In this document: positions 16,453 to 25,362 of the stretch, piece after piece
Numbering within the stretch: the first letter of the stretch is position 1
Layout: the number at the start of each line of letters is the position of its first letter
DNA from: Methylobacillus methanolivorans
Lineage (GTDB): Bacteria; Pseudomonadota; Gammaproteobacteria; Burkholderiales; Methylophilaceae
Assembly (NCBI RefSeq): GCF_044751345.1
Contig: NZ_JBIWXY010000001.1
Location: 1,426,001-1,490,000 of the forward strand
DNA: 64,000 nucleotides
Reading direction: 5' to 3'
Made by a program: the position numbers and the translations under genes
The notes under the pieces: generated by a model
What the model was told of the DNA's origin: nothing
Databases searched by the model: none
What the model saw: the letters and a program-made list of their open reading frames with translations, nothing else

Positions 16453-16507
16453 TATATCGTTATAAAAACATATTATTTTTTGCACACAGCCACTTCTGCT
16501 ACATTGC
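16453..16507 (+). promoter_or_regulatory. sulfur-island promoter with conserved upstream box, copy 3
   Basis: TATAAAAACATATTATTTTT begins at 16461 and continues with TGC. The extended -10 (TGC TACATT, hexamer 16500-16505) is again 39 nt from the box start. The -10 lies about 40 nt before the cysT start, so cysTWA can be transcribed separately from the EAL gene. Confidence 0.65.
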
Positions 16508-16545
16508 AGCGGCCTTGCTCTAGCCACACACACTAATTTCACAAT

Positions 16546-17385
16546 ATGGCAAAAAAACACAAACCGCATAACGTACTGCCCGGCTTTAACCTATCTCTCG
16601 GCTATACCTTGTTATACCTGAGCCTGATAGTACTGATTCCATTATCAGCTGCCTTTTTCAAGACGACAGAGTTAAGCCTTGCAGAGTTTTGGCATACCGT
16701 CACCACCCCCAGAGTGATCGCTTCATACAAGCTTACTTTCGGTGCATCCTTATTTGCGGCGCTGATCAATGCCGTGTTCGGTTTGCTCACAGCCTGGGTG
16801 CTGACCCGCTATACCTTTCCCGGCAAGAAGCTGGTAGACGCATTGGTAGACTTACCATTCGCCCTGCCAACCGCGGTCGCTGGTATTGCACTCACCGCTG
16901 TGTATTCAGGCAATGGTTGGATTGGTAGCCTGATCGAGCCATACGGCCTCAAGGTAGCCTTTACCCCACTAGGCGTCGTCGTCGCCTTGACATTTATTGG
17001 GCTGCCATTCGTTGTCCGCACCGTGCAACCCGTGCTGGAAGACCTGGAAGCAGAAACTGAGGAAGCCGCCGCAAGCTTAGGCGCCAATCGCTGGCAGACC
17101 TTTCATCGCGTTATCCTGCCTGCCCTCTGGCCAGCCCTGCTCACTGGATTTGCGCTCGCTTTTGCCCGTGCAGTGGGTGAGTATGGCTCCGTGATTTTCA
17201 TTGCAGGCAATATGCCGATGATTTCCGAGATCACACCGCTCATCATCATCACCAAGCTCGAACAATACGACTACACAGGCGCGACTGCAGTTGCCGTCGT
17301 CATGCTGGTCATCTCTTTCCTACTATTGCTCACCATCAACGGCCTGCAATGGTGGAGCAGCAGCCGCAACAGCGCCTCGCGATAG
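16546..17385 (+). CDS. cysT: sulfate ABC transporter permease CysT (CysU)
   Basis: Inner-membrane permease subunit of the sulfate/thiosulfate importer. The 279-residue product has six or seven membrane helices. The EAA loop that docks the ATPase is visible as EEAAASLGANRWQTFHRVIL, and AVGEYGSVIFIAGNMP follows, as in the CysT family. It is followed 9 nt later by cysW and preceded by its own promoter box. Confidence 0.95.
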   Translation: MAKKHKPHNVLPGFNLSLGYTLLYLSLIVLIPLSAAFFKTTELSLAEFWHTVTTPRVIASYKLTFGASLFAALINAVFGLLTAWVLTRYTFPGKKLVDALVDLPFALPTAVAGIALTAVYSGNGWIGSLIEPYGLKVAFTPLGVVVALTFIGLPFVVRTVQPVLEDLEAETEEAAASLGANRWQTFHRVILPALWPALLTGFALAFARAVGEYGSVIFIAGNMPMISEITPLIIITKLEQYDYTGATAVAVVMLVISFLLLLTINGLQWWSSSRNSASR

Positions 17386-17394
17386 GAATACATT

Positions 17395-18291
17395 ATGTCA
17401 ACCACCGTTTCCCAATTCGCCCGTTACAATGCCAAGGTAGCACGCAGCCGTGCCACTTCAGAACCTGCCTGGGTTCGCTGGACGCTGATTATCTCCGCCC
17501 TGCTGTTCCTCAGCTTATTCTTGTTTGTTCCCTTGGCAGCCGTATTTACCGAGGCATTGCGCAAGGGCTTCGACACCTACCTTGCCGCACTGATTGAGCC
17601 CGATGCCGTCTCCGCCATTAAGCTGACCCTGATTGCTGCCGCCATCTCGCTACCGCTGAACTTGGTATTTGGTATTGCCGCCGCCTGGGCCATTGCAAAA
17701 TTCGAGTTCAAGGGCAAAAGCATCCTGATTACCTTGATCGACTTGCCCTTTGCAGTCTCACCAGTAATTGCCGGCTTGATCTACGTGCTGATCTTCGGCC
17801 TGCAAGGCTGGTTTGGCGAATGGCTGATTGATCATGATTACAAAGTTATTTTTGCTATCCCCGGCATAGTGCTGGCCACGATTTTCGTTACTTTCCCCTT
17901 TATTGCCCGTGAGCTCATCCCACTCATGCAGGCACAAGGCAAGGAAGAAGAAGAGGCAGGCTTGGTTCTCGGCGCGTCAGGCTGGCAAATTCTCTGGCAT
18001 ATCACGCTCCCCAACATCAAGTGGGGCTTGCTGTATGGCGTCATCCTCACCAATGCCCGCGCCATGGGCGAATTTGGCGCTGTCTCAGTGGTATCGGGCC
18101 ATATCCGCGGGCTCACCAATACCATGCCGCTCCATGTGGAAATCCTCTACAACGAATATAACTATGCTGCGGCGTTTGCCGTCGCCTCACTACTGGCCTT
18201 CCTGGCGCTGATTACACTGGCACTTAAGTCATACATTGAGTGGCAAAGCGGCCGTAGCGCCAGCGCACGTGAAAAAGCCTCTGACCAATAA
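17395..18291 (+). CDS. cysW: sulfate ABC transporter permease CysW
   Basis: Second permease subunit, 298 residues, with a 35-residue cytoplasmic N-terminus and about six helices. The EAA loop reads EEAGLVLGASGWQILWHITL, and ARAMGEFGAVSVVSGHIRG is the CysW signature. It pairs with CysT to form the channel. The gap to cysA is 35 nt. Confidence 0.95.
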   Translation: MSTTVSQFARYNAKVARSRATSEPAWVRWTLIISALLFLSLFLFVPLAAVFTEALRKGFDTYLAALIEPDAVSAIKLTLIAAAISLPLNLVFGIAAAWAIAKFEFKGKSILITLIDLPFAVSPVIAGLIYVLIFGLQGWFGEWLIDHDYKVIFAIPGIVLATIFVTFPFIARELIPLMQAQGKEEEEAGLVLGASGWQILWHITLPNIKWGLLYGVILTNARAMGEFGAVSVVSGHIRGLTNTMPLHVEILYNEYNYAAAFAVASLLAFLALITLALKSYIEWQSGRSASAREKASDQ

Positions 18292-18326
18292 CGCACTGAC
18301 CGCATCACCGTCACAAGGATGACATC

Positions 18327-19403
18327 ATGAGTATCGAAATCCGCAATATCAAAAAAGAATTTGGCAGCTTTACCGCACTGGGAGACGTCAGCCTTGATGT
18401 CCCTAGCGGCGAACTTGTCGCCCTGCTTGGCCCTTCAGGATGCGGCAAAACCACACTATTGCGCATCATCGCGGGCCTGGAATCTCCCGATTCTGGCAGT
18501 ATCCATTTCCACGGTGAAGAAGCCACAAACCGCGACGTACGTGAACGCGAAGTCGGCTTCGTATTCCAGCATTACGCCTTGTTCCGCCACATGACAGTAT
18601 TCGAGAATGTCGCGTTTGGCTTACGTGTTCGCCCTAAAAAGACACGCCCAACAGAGGCTGAAATCCACCGCCGAGTTCACCAACTCTTAAGCTTGGTGCA
18701 ACTGGATTGGTTGGCTGATCGTTATCCACCACAACTTTCCGGTGGTCAGCGCCAACGCATCGCACTCGCCCGCGCTTTGGCCGTTGAGCCCAAAGTCTTG
18801 TTACTGGATGAACCATTTGGAGCCTTGGACGCCAAGGTGCGTAAAGACCTGCGTCGCTGGCTGCGCCGACTGCACGACGAACTGCACATCACCAGCGTTT
18901 TCGTCACTCATGATCAGGAAGAGGCGCTTGAAGTCGCAGATCGCATCGTCGTTATGAACCAAGGCAAGATCGAACAAATAGGCTCTCCACAGGAGGTTTA
19001 CGACAACCCAGCCTCACCGTTCGTCTATCAATTCCTCGGCAACGTCAATCAGTTCCACAGCCGCGTAGATCAAGGCAAAGCGCATATCGGCGACATCAGC
19101 CTAACACTGGACGAGCACCATACCGTACAGAACAGCGATGCACTCGCCTACGTACGCCCACACGACATCGACATCTATACCGAGCAAAACGGCAGCCCCG
19201 CATTACAAGCCGTGGTCAGCTATATCCATGCGGCTGGCCCACTAGTCAGGCTTGAACTGCAGCCTACAAACAATGCCGACATCATCGAAGCAGAAATCAC
19301 CCGTGAACGCTTCCGCGAGCTTGCTATTAGCCAAGGTAGCAATGTCTATCTCAAACCACGTAGCGTGCAAGTGTTTCTGGAAAGTAGCACCAGTACGCGC
19401 TAA
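18327..19403 (+). CDS. cysA: sulfate/thiosulfate ABC transporter ATPase CysA
   Basis: ATPase that powers sulfate import. The 358-residue product shows Walker A GPSGCGKTT near residue 36, the Q-loop VGFVFQHYALFRHMTV, signature LSGGQRQRIALARAL near residue 137, Walker B VLLLDEPFGALD and the switch His in FVTHDQEEALEVADR. A C-terminal TOBE-like regulatory domain covers about residues 240-355. It ends the cysTWA operon just before a strong terminator. Confidence 0.96.
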   Translation: MSIEIRNIKKEFGSFTALGDVSLDVPSGELVALLGPSGCGKTTLLRIIAGLESPDSGSIHFHGEEATNRDVREREVGFVFQHYALFRHMTVFENVAFGLRVRPKKTRPTEAEIHRRVHQLLSLVQLDWLADRYPPQLSGGQRQRIALARALAVEPKVLLLDEPFGALDAKVRKDLRRWLRRLHDELHITSVFVTHDQEEALEVADRIVVMNQGKIEQIGSPQEVYDNPASPFVYQFLGNVNQFHSRVDQGKAHIGDISLTLDEHHTVQNSDALAYVRPHDIDIYTEQNGSPALQAVVSYIHAAGPLVRLELQPTNNADIIEAEITRERFRELAISQGSNVYLKPRSVQVFLESSTSTR

Positions 19404-19425
19404 CTTTTGCTTGCAGCATATCCCC

Positions 19426-19456
19426 AAGCCCATGCACTCTTGCATGGGCTTTTATT
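19426..19456 (+). terminator. intrinsic terminator after cysA
   Basis: An 11-bp perfect stem (19426-19436 with 19441-19451) with the loop CTCT is followed by TTTATTT. It closes the sulfur island on the right. Confidence 0.9.
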
Positions 19457-19618
19457 TGCTATCAATAATGAGCATCGCTCTATCCGATATGCCGCAATGT
19501 AGTCATTCACTACGTAGCATAGTAGTGAAGAGTAATGACAATTACATGCGTGCAGAAGACATACGATATAATTACTGGCATTCGCACATTCAACCAGATG
19601 CTTAGGCTCCACCTCTAA

Positions 19619-20977
19619 ATGATTAAAAAACTGCTGCAACGCGTTTTTAAACCCTCTAAAAAATCCGCATCTTCGCCCGCAGCCAAATCGAATCAGCACG
19701 CCACTCGTATTACTGCCAAGACCCACCAAATCAACCGCAAGCTGATCAGCCATGCTGCGATCAAGACGACTGAAGGATTGCAGAAGGCCGGTTTTGAGGC
19801 ATTTATCGTGGGGGGGGCGGTACGTGATCTCTTGCTGAAAAAACGCCCCAAGGATTTCGATGTGGCGACGAATGCCACGCCAGAGCAAGTGAACCGGATT
19901 TTCCGCCGCTCTCGTATCATTGGCCGACGCTTCCGGCTGGTGCACGTAATGTTTGGCGATGAGACAATTGAGGTGTCGACGTTTCGTGGTAGCCATTTAA
20001 ATGATCAAGGCGATGCCAAGGTCGCCGATACCGGGCGCATCTTGCGCGACAATGTTTTTGGCTCACAGGAAGAAGATGCGGTACGGCGCGACTTTACAGC
20101 CAATGCGCTTTATTACGATCCGGCGACCGAAGAAGTGCTGGATTTCCACAATGGCGTCCCTGATATCCAGGCAGGCGTGCTACGCATGATTGGTGACCCA
20201 GAAGTCCGTTACCGTGAAGACCCTGTACGCATGCTGCGTGCCGTGCGTTTATCGGCAAAACTTGGGCTGAAGCTGGACAAGAAAACTGAACAGCCGATTT
20301 CCGAGTTGGCAGAGTTACTGCACGATGTGCCACCTTCACGGCTCTTCGACGAGATGCTGAAGATGTTTCTCTCCGGCCATGCGATCGAAAGTGCAAATGC
20401 CTTGCGCGAGCATGGCCTGCACCATGGCTTGCTGCCTTTGCTGGATGTGGTGCTGGAGCAGCCAATGGGCGAGCGTTTCGTCAAGCTGGCTTTAAAAAAT
20501 ACCGATGAGCGTGTATTGGCAGATAAGCCGGTCTCTCCTGGCTTTTTATTTGCCACGCTGCTGTGGCACGAAGTGCTGTTGGCATGGAAAAAGTTTGAGC
20601 AGCAAGGCAATAAGCCTATCCCCGCCTTGTTTATGGCGATGGACGAAGTCTGTGACATCCAGGCCGAGAAAATGGCGATCAACAAGCGCTATAGCGTGAC
20701 GATGCGCGAAATCTGGAGCTTGCAGCCTCGCTTTGAACAACGTGCTGGCAAGCGCCCCTACAGCTTGCTGGAAAACCCGCGCTATCGCGCTGGCTATGAT
20801 TTCCTCTTGCTACGTTGTGAGTCTGGCGAGCTGCCTGCAGAGCTTGGCCAATGGTGGACTGACTTTGCCAATGCCGATGGTGACAAACGCCAAACCATGT
20901 TGCTGCCTGACGCCACGCCACGCAAACGCAGACGCCGTCGCACCAAAAAGCCAGCAACCGCAGCCGCAGGAGAATAA
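19619..20977 (+). CDS. pcnB: poly(A) polymerase I
   Basis: Adds poly(A) tails to RNA 3' ends and so promotes decay. The 452-residue product has a basic N-terminal tail. The nucleotidyltransferase core is FIVGGAVRDLLLKKRPKDFD (near residue 61) with the DFDVATNATP acidic motif, and RRSRIIGRRFRLVHVMFGDE is a PcnB-type feature that separates it from CCA-adding enzymes. The basic C-terminus (RKRRRRRTKK) is typical of poly(A) polymerase. folK follows after 2 nt. Confidence 0.92.
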   Translation: MIKKLLQRVFKPSKKSASSPAAKSNQHATRITAKTHQINRKLISHAAIKTTEGLQKAGFEAFIVGGAVRDLLLKKRPKDFDVATNATPEQVNRIFRRSRIIGRRFRLVHVMFGDETIEVSTFRGSHLNDQGDAKVADTGRILRDNVFGSQEEDAVRRDFTANALYYDPATEEVLDFHNGVPDIQAGVLRMIGDPEVRYREDPVRMLRAVRLSAKLGLKLDKKTEQPISELAELLHDVPPSRLFDEMLKMFLSGHAIESANALREHGLHHGLLPLLDVVLEQPMGERFVKLALKNTDERVLADKPVSPGFLFATLLWHEVLLAWKKFEQQGNKPIPALFMAMDEVCDIQAEKMAINKRYSVTMREIWSLQPRFEQRAGKRPYSLLENPRYRAGYDFLLLRCESGELPAELGQWWTDFANADGDKRQTMLLPDATPRKRRRRRTKKPATAAAGE

Positions 20978-20979
20978 GC

Positions 20980-21471
20980 ATGGCACGTGCTTATATTGCC
21001 TTAGGCAGCAACCTGCGTGACCCGGTGCAGGAAGTGCGCCAAGCCATGGCTGAGCTTGGCACCCTGCCAGGAACGCATGTGGTTCGCCCTTCTTCACTCT
21101 ATCGCACCGCACCGCTTGGCTACGATGATCAACCCGATTTCATTAATGCAGTCGCCGAGATTGAGACTAGCCTAGAACCACTGGCCTTGTTACGCGCCAT
21201 CCTTGCACTGGAAACCCAGCATGGCCGCGAACGTCCTTTCCCCAATGCGCCAAGGGTGCTGGATCTGGACCTGTTGTTGTACGATCAAGTGTCCACGAAT
21301 AACCCAGAATTAACCTTGCCCCATCCGCGCATGCATGAACGTGGTTTTGTGCTGCTGCCGCTCGCGGAGATTGCCCCAGACCTGCAGCTTGCTGACCACG
21401 GCTCAGTCACGGATTTGGCCGCACAATGTGCAGATCAAGGGGTTGCCTTGTTGCAGGAAGATCAGGCATGA
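20980..21471 (+). CDS. folK: 2-amino-4-hydroxy-6-hydroxymethyldihydropteridine diphosphokinase
   Basis: Folate synthesis enzyme that transfers pyrophosphate from ATP to hydroxymethyldihydropterin. The 163-residue product shows YIALGSNLRDP at the N-terminus, the pterin-site FINAVAEIET and the catalytic-loop region RAPRVLDLDLLLYD-like (NAPRVLDLDLLLYD) with LPHPRMHERGFVLLPLAEIA after it. The gene overlaps the next start by 4 nt (ATGA). Confidence 0.95.
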   Translation: MARAYIALGSNLRDPVQEVRQAMAELGTLPGTHVVRPSSLYRTAPLGYDDQPDFINAVAEIETSLEPLALLRAILALETQHGRERPFPNAPRVLDLDLLLYDQVSTNNPELTLPHPRMHERGFVLLPLAEIAPDLQLADHGSVTDLAAQCADQGVALLQEDQA

Positions 21472-22115
21472 GTATTTTTGATCGCTTTCATTACATCGTC
21501 ATTGAAGGGCCGATTGGCAGCGGCAAAACCACGCTGGCAAAAAAGCTGGCCGATATGTTCCCCGTCAATCTCTTGCTGGAAAACGCAGGTGCCAACCCGT
21601 TCCTGCCAAAGTTCTACCAGGATGCACCGCGCTATGCCTTGCCTACGCAGATGTTTTTCCTGTTCCAGCGTGTGGAGTTGATCCGGGACTTATGTCAGCG
21701 AGATATGTTCAACCAAGCGACCATTGCCGATTTTTTCCTGGAAAAAGACCCGTTGTTTGCGCAACTCAACCTCAATGATGAGGAATATGCGCTGTATCGC
21801 CAGATGTACAAGCACCTGCATGTACAAGTGCCAACGCCAGATTTGGTGATCTACCTGCAATCCCCGGTGGAAACCTTGCATGAGCGCGTTAACCAGCGCG
21901 GCACTTCATATGAACAGGAAATCCCGCGCGAATATCTTTCGCGCCTATCGGATGCCTACAGCAATTTCTTCCACCAGTACGATGGGGCTCCTGTGCTCAT
22001 CGTGAATAATGAAAAACTCGACATCACCGAAAATGATGCCGCCATGACCATGCTGCTTGATCGCGTGATGCAGATGCGTGGCCGTCGCGAGTTTTTCAAC
22101 CCCAACCTGGAGTAA
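21468..22115 (+). CDS. deoxynucleoside kinase (dNK/dGK-type)
   Basis: P-loop kinase that phosphorylates deoxyribonucleosides for salvage. The 215-residue product has the P-loop IEGPIGSGKTTLAKKLA near residue 11, then PFLPKFYQDAPRYALPTQMF, DFFLEKDPLFAQ (the DR/E-type lid region) and VIYLQSPVETLHERVNQRG. The ATG at 21468 overlaps the folK stop in ATGA. Kinases of this sort commonly sit between folK and panB in betaproteobacteria. Which deoxynucleoside is preferred cannot be told. Confidence 0.88.
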   Translation: MSIFDRFHYIVIEGPIGSGKTTLAKKLADMFPVNLLLENAGANPFLPKFYQDAPRYALPTQMFFLFQRVELIRDLCQRDMFNQATIADFFLEKDPLFAQLNLNDEEYALYRQMYKHLHVQVPTPDLVIYLQSPVETLHERVNQRGTSYEQEIPREYLSRLSDAYSNFFHQYDGAPVLIVNNEKLDITENDAAMTMLLDRVMQMRGRREFFNPNLE

Positions 22116-22119
22116 GGCC

Positions 22120-22908
22120 ATGAACCTGCTTGCATTGCAGCAACTCAAGGAGCGTGGCGAGAAGATCGCCGTACTGACCAGCTATGACGCCAGCTTTGCC
22201 GCGCTCAGTGATAAAGCAGGAGTAGACGTGCTGCTGGTCGGCGACTCGCTGGGCATGACCATTCAAGGCCACACCAGCACCTTGCCCGTATCTTTACGCG
22301 ATATGGAATATCACACGCGCTGTGTTGCCCAGGGCGTGCAACAAGCCTTTATCGTCACCGACATGCCTTTCGGCAGCTATCAGATCAACCCTGAACAGGC
22401 TTTTGAAAATGCAGCCTTGCTGATGGCTGCGGGCGCGCAAATGGTCAAGGTAGAAGGTGGCAACATCATGCTGGATACTGTGCGCTTTCTGGTAGAGCGC
22501 GGCATTCCCGTCTGCGGCCATCTCGGACTGACACCGCAATCGGTACATCAATTTGGCGGCTATCGTGTACAAGCACGTGATGAGGCCGCTGCGCGTCAAT
22601 TGCTTGAGGATGCCAAGGCCCTGGCAGCTGCGGGTGCAGGCATGCTAGTGCTGGAAATGGTGCCAACCGCCCTGGCAGCGGCAGTGAGCCAGGCGATCAA
22701 GATTCCCGTCATTGGTATTGGCGCGGGCAAGTACTGCGATGGCCAGGTATTGGTCTTGCAGGATATGCTGGGCATTTATGCCGGCAAGTCACCACGCTTT
22801 GTGCGCAACTTCATGCAAGGCGCCACCAGCATTGAACAAGCGATCAGCGACTATGTGGCTGCCGTCAAGGCACAAACCTTCCCTGATACCGAGCATAGCT
22901 TTGAATAA
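22120..22908 (+). CDS. panB: 3-methyl-2-oxobutanoate hydroxymethyltransferase
   Basis: First step of pantothenate synthesis; it adds hydroxymethyl from methylene-tetrahydrofolate to ketoisovalerate. The 262-residue product has ITMLTSYDASFA-like IAVLTSYDASFA, the metal-binding VDVLLVGDSLGMTIQGH, AAGAQMVKVEGG and IPVIGIGAGKYCDGQVLVL. The ATG at 22120 follows TAAGG. It is followed 3 nt later by panC. Confidence 0.95.
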   Translation: MNLLALQQLKERGEKIAVLTSYDASFAALSDKAGVDVLLVGDSLGMTIQGHTSTLPVSLRDMEYHTRCVAQGVQQAFIVTDMPFGSYQINPEQAFENAALLMAAGAQMVKVEGGNIMLDTVRFLVERGIPVCGHLGLTPQSVHQFGGYRVQARDEAAARQLLEDAKALAAAGAGMLVLEMVPTALAAAVSQAIKIPVIGIGAGKYCDGQVLVLQDMLGIYAGKSPRFVRNFMQGATSIEQAISDYVAAVKAQTFPDTEHSFE

Positions 22909-22911
22909 GCC

Positions 22912-23763
22912 ATGGCACTAGACATCATCCCTGACATTGCCACACTGCGCGCTCGGCTAAAAACAGCGCCCAGCATTGCTTTTGTACCTACCATGGGCAA
23001 CCTGCATGCCGGGCATATTCACCTAGTCAAGCTTGCCAAGCAACATGCGCAATGCGTGGTCGTGAGTATATTTGTCAACCCGCTGCAATTCGGCGCCAAT
23101 GAAGACCTTGCAAGCTACCCACGCACACTCGCGGAAGATTGTGAAAAACTGCAGGCTGCTGGTGCAGACATCGTCTTCACGCCCTCTGTCACTGAGATGT
23201 ACCCAACGGTGCAAACCATGCGCGTCACCCCACCACCGATTGCAAATGAATTGTGCGGCGCTGCACGGCCAGGACATTTCGATGGAGTGGCAACTGTGGT
23301 GCTGAAGCTGTTCAATATCGTGCAGCCGCAAGTTGCCTTATTCGGCAAGAAAGATTATCAGCAGCTCTTCATCATTCGCGAGCTGGTGCATCAGTTCAAC
23401 TTGCCCATCGACATCATTGCTGGCGATACCCAGCGCGAAGATAGCGGCCTGGCCTTGAGTTCACGCAATGGCTACCTGAGCAGCGCGCAAAAGCTGGAAG
23501 CACAACGCCTCTATCGCACCCTGAACATGATTGTCGACAATGTGCAAAAAGGTCACCATGACTATGTCGCCATTGAAGCTCAATCCAGCCAATACCTTAC
23601 CCAACTGGGCTGGATTGTAGATTACATCTCCATCCGCTCCGCAGCGACGCTGCTGCCTGCCAGCGCAACAGACACTGAGCTTGTCGTGCTTGCCGCGGCC
23701 CGGCAAGGCAATACCCGTCTGATCGACAATATCGAATTCACACGATCATTCGCCTCAACCTGA
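22912..23763 (+). CDS. panC: pantothenate synthetase
   Basis: Ligates pantoate and beta-alanine with ATP. The 283-residue product has the nucleotidyl-transfer motif PTMGNLHAGHIHLV near residue 26, VSIFVNPLQFGANEDLASYP, LCGAARPGHFDGVATVV and FGKKDYQQL, with the KMSKS-like loop ALSSRNGYLS. panD, which supplies beta-alanine, is 11 kb downstream rather than in this operon. Confidence 0.96.
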   Translation: MALDIIPDIATLRARLKTAPSIAFVPTMGNLHAGHIHLVKLAKQHAQCVVVSIFVNPLQFGANEDLASYPRTLAEDCEKLQAAGADIVFTPSVTEMYPTVQTMRVTPPPIANELCGAARPGHFDGVATVVLKLFNIVQPQVALFGKKDYQQLFIIRELVHQFNLPIDIIAGDTQREDSGLALSSRNGYLSSAQKLEAQRLYRTLNMIVDNVQKGHHDYVAIEAQSSQYLTQLGWIVDYISIRSAATLLPASATDTELVVLAAARQGNTRLIDNIEFTRSFAST

Positions 23764-23813
23764 TTACACAGCCATGTCATGAGGCATTAACCATCAAGAG
23801 CGCTGAAAAATAC

Positions 23814-24428
23814 TTGCAGCGCTCATCCTTTTTTAAGCTACGATCCCAGCCCAATCAACTACAATTAAGAAGCATTATTATTTATAATAAACACCTACTT
23901 AATACTGGCTGGTTTGCACGCGTGCTACCTAACTCATCCACTCCTCCCCTTCTGGTCTCTTTGGTCCGACATTATGACGACCTGGTGGATTATGTCCGGC
24001 GGCGCTTTGGCTGCAAGATGTTTGCTCGTGAAATAGTGCATGACGTTTGCGTACACCTGCTGGAAAAACCCGCCATTGAAGCGCGACAACCGATTGCCTT
24101 ACTCAAGCGCATCTCGCACAACATGGCAGTGAATGAATGCCGCTCCGAGAGCGTACGCAATCGCCTGATTGAATCCATGGCAACATTGCCTGAAACAGCC
24201 AGCATGCCTGACCATGCTGCCGCATTGGATGCCCAGCGTGAGGTGCAACTGCTGGCACAAGCCATCGAACAACTGCCGCCGCGCTGCAAGCAGGTATTTA
24301 TTATGCACAAGATCCATGGCCTGGCTCAATCCGAGGTGGCCGCGCAACTCGGCATTTCCGTTAAGATGATCGAACGCCATACCCGCCTGGGGCTGGCTGC
24401 CTGCAAAAAACAACTCGGACGTGATTAA
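23814..24428 (+). CDS. FecI-like ECF sigma factor (first set)
   Basis: Extracytoplasmic-function sigma factor of the iron-siderophore type. Region 2 is near LVDYVRRRFGCKMFAREIVHDVCVHLL and region 4 is a helix-turn-helix near SEVAAQLGISVKMIERHTRL. The start is uncertain. The first 35 residues up to WFAR have no family similarity, and a GTG at 23922 would give a 168-residue protein of usual length, but no clear ribosome site precedes either. The AT-rich stretch at 23868-23895 could carry a promoter or Fur site. It is followed 6 nt later by its FecR partner. Confidence 0.85.
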   Translation: MQRSSFFKLRSQPNQLQLRSIIIYNKHLLNTGWFARVLPNSSTPPLLVSLVRHYDDLVDYVRRRFGCKMFAREIVHDVCVHLLEKPAIEARQPIALLKRISHNMAVNECRSESVRNRLIESMATLPETASMPDHAAALDAQREVQLLAQAIEQLPPRCKQVFIMHKIHGLAQSEVAAQLGISVKMIERHTRLGLAACKKQLGRD

Positions 24429-24434
24429 GCATCC

Positions 24435-25274
24435 ATGTCGCAGAAAAATCTACCGCCCGGCAAAGAACAACACAGTGCAGAAGACGCACTGGCGCAGCAC
24501 CGCGATACATTGAAAGAGCTTTTCCCGCTGCCGGTAATCAAGAAGTCACGCAAGAAGAAAACCGCCGCGAACGCAATGCTGCTGCTCGCCATGATCGCGA
24601 CAGGCTTACTCTGGCTGGACCCGGCCTACAGGAGCGAACAGCATGCCACCGTCATCGGGCAGCGTGCCGACATTACACTGGCGGATGGCAGCAAGCTCAC
24701 GCTCAATACCGATACGCAACTGGAGGTTTCTTGGCACCTGCGCTCTCGCCGCGTGGCACTACACCGAGGACAGGCGCTGTTTGCAGTCGCCAAGGCCACC
24801 TATCGCCCATTCACGGTTGCAGCGGGCAAAGCGCATATCAAGGTAGTCGGTACGGTTTTTGATGTTTACCACCATCCCGATCATGTCACAGTGACGGTGG
24901 AAGAAGGCAAAGTGCAAGTCACCAGCAAGGCAACCGCTGGCTATCTGCGCAACATGCTCACCGCCAATCAGCAGATCACCATCTCAGCAGATGGCAACTT
25001 GCACGCCGTTAATGTAATCCAGCCAACAAGCAGCCTCGCCTGGCGCGATGGCAAACTCGTATTTGAACAAACCACGTTGGCGCAGGCCATTGCCGACATC
25101 CAGCGCTACCGCCGTGAACCCATACGCCTGCAATCCGCAGCGCTGGGTAGATTGAAGTTCTCCGGTGTATTCAGCATCGACAATACCGATGCCTTATTAC
25201 AGCTGCTGCCAGCTATTCTGCCCATCAAGGTGAATCCACAGTCAGATGGCAGCCTGCTGATTAGCGAAAAATAA
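24435..25274 (+). CDS. FecR-like anti-sigma/sigma regulator (first set)
   Basis: Inner-membrane protein that passes the signal from the outer-membrane receptor to the sigma factor. The 279-residue product has a cytoplasmic N-terminus (about 1-48), one membrane helix (AMLLLAMIATGLLWL, about 50-65) and a periplasmic FecR domain (ADITLADGSKLTLNTDTQLE, then VVGTVFDVYHH) with a C-terminal secretin/STN-like segment (FSIDNTDALLQLLP). It stands between the sigma gene and a TonB receptor with an STN domain. Confidence 0.9.
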   Translation: MSQKNLPPGKEQHSAEDALAQHRDTLKELFPLPVIKKSRKKKTAANAMLLLAMIATGLLWLDPAYRSEQHATVIGQRADITLADGSKLTLNTDTQLEVSWHLRSRRVALHRGQALFAVAKATYRPFTVAAGKAHIKVVGTVFDVYHHPDHVTVTVEEGKVQVTSKATAGYLRNMLTANQQITISADGNLHAVNVIQPTSSLAWRDGKLVFEQTTLAQAIADIQRYRREPIRLQSAALGRLKFSGVFSIDNTDALLQLLPAILPIKVNPQSDGSLLISEK

Positions 25275-25279
25275 TCAAA

Positions 25280-25327
25280 AAAATTCTCATTCCCAGGTTG
25301 GGGTACTCAGCCTGCCAAACGTCTAAC
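25280..25327 (+). promoter_or_regulatory. candidate ECF-sigma promoter before the first TonB receptor
   Basis: AAAATTCTCATTCCCAGGTT (25280-25299) resembles the sequence at the matching place before the second receptor. CGTCTAAC at 25320-25327 would be a FecI-type -10. The reading rests on position and similarity to FecI-type promoters. Confidence 0.4.
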
Positions 25328-25362
25328 GCCCTGTAGGTCATTTAATCAAAGGGAAATTAATC

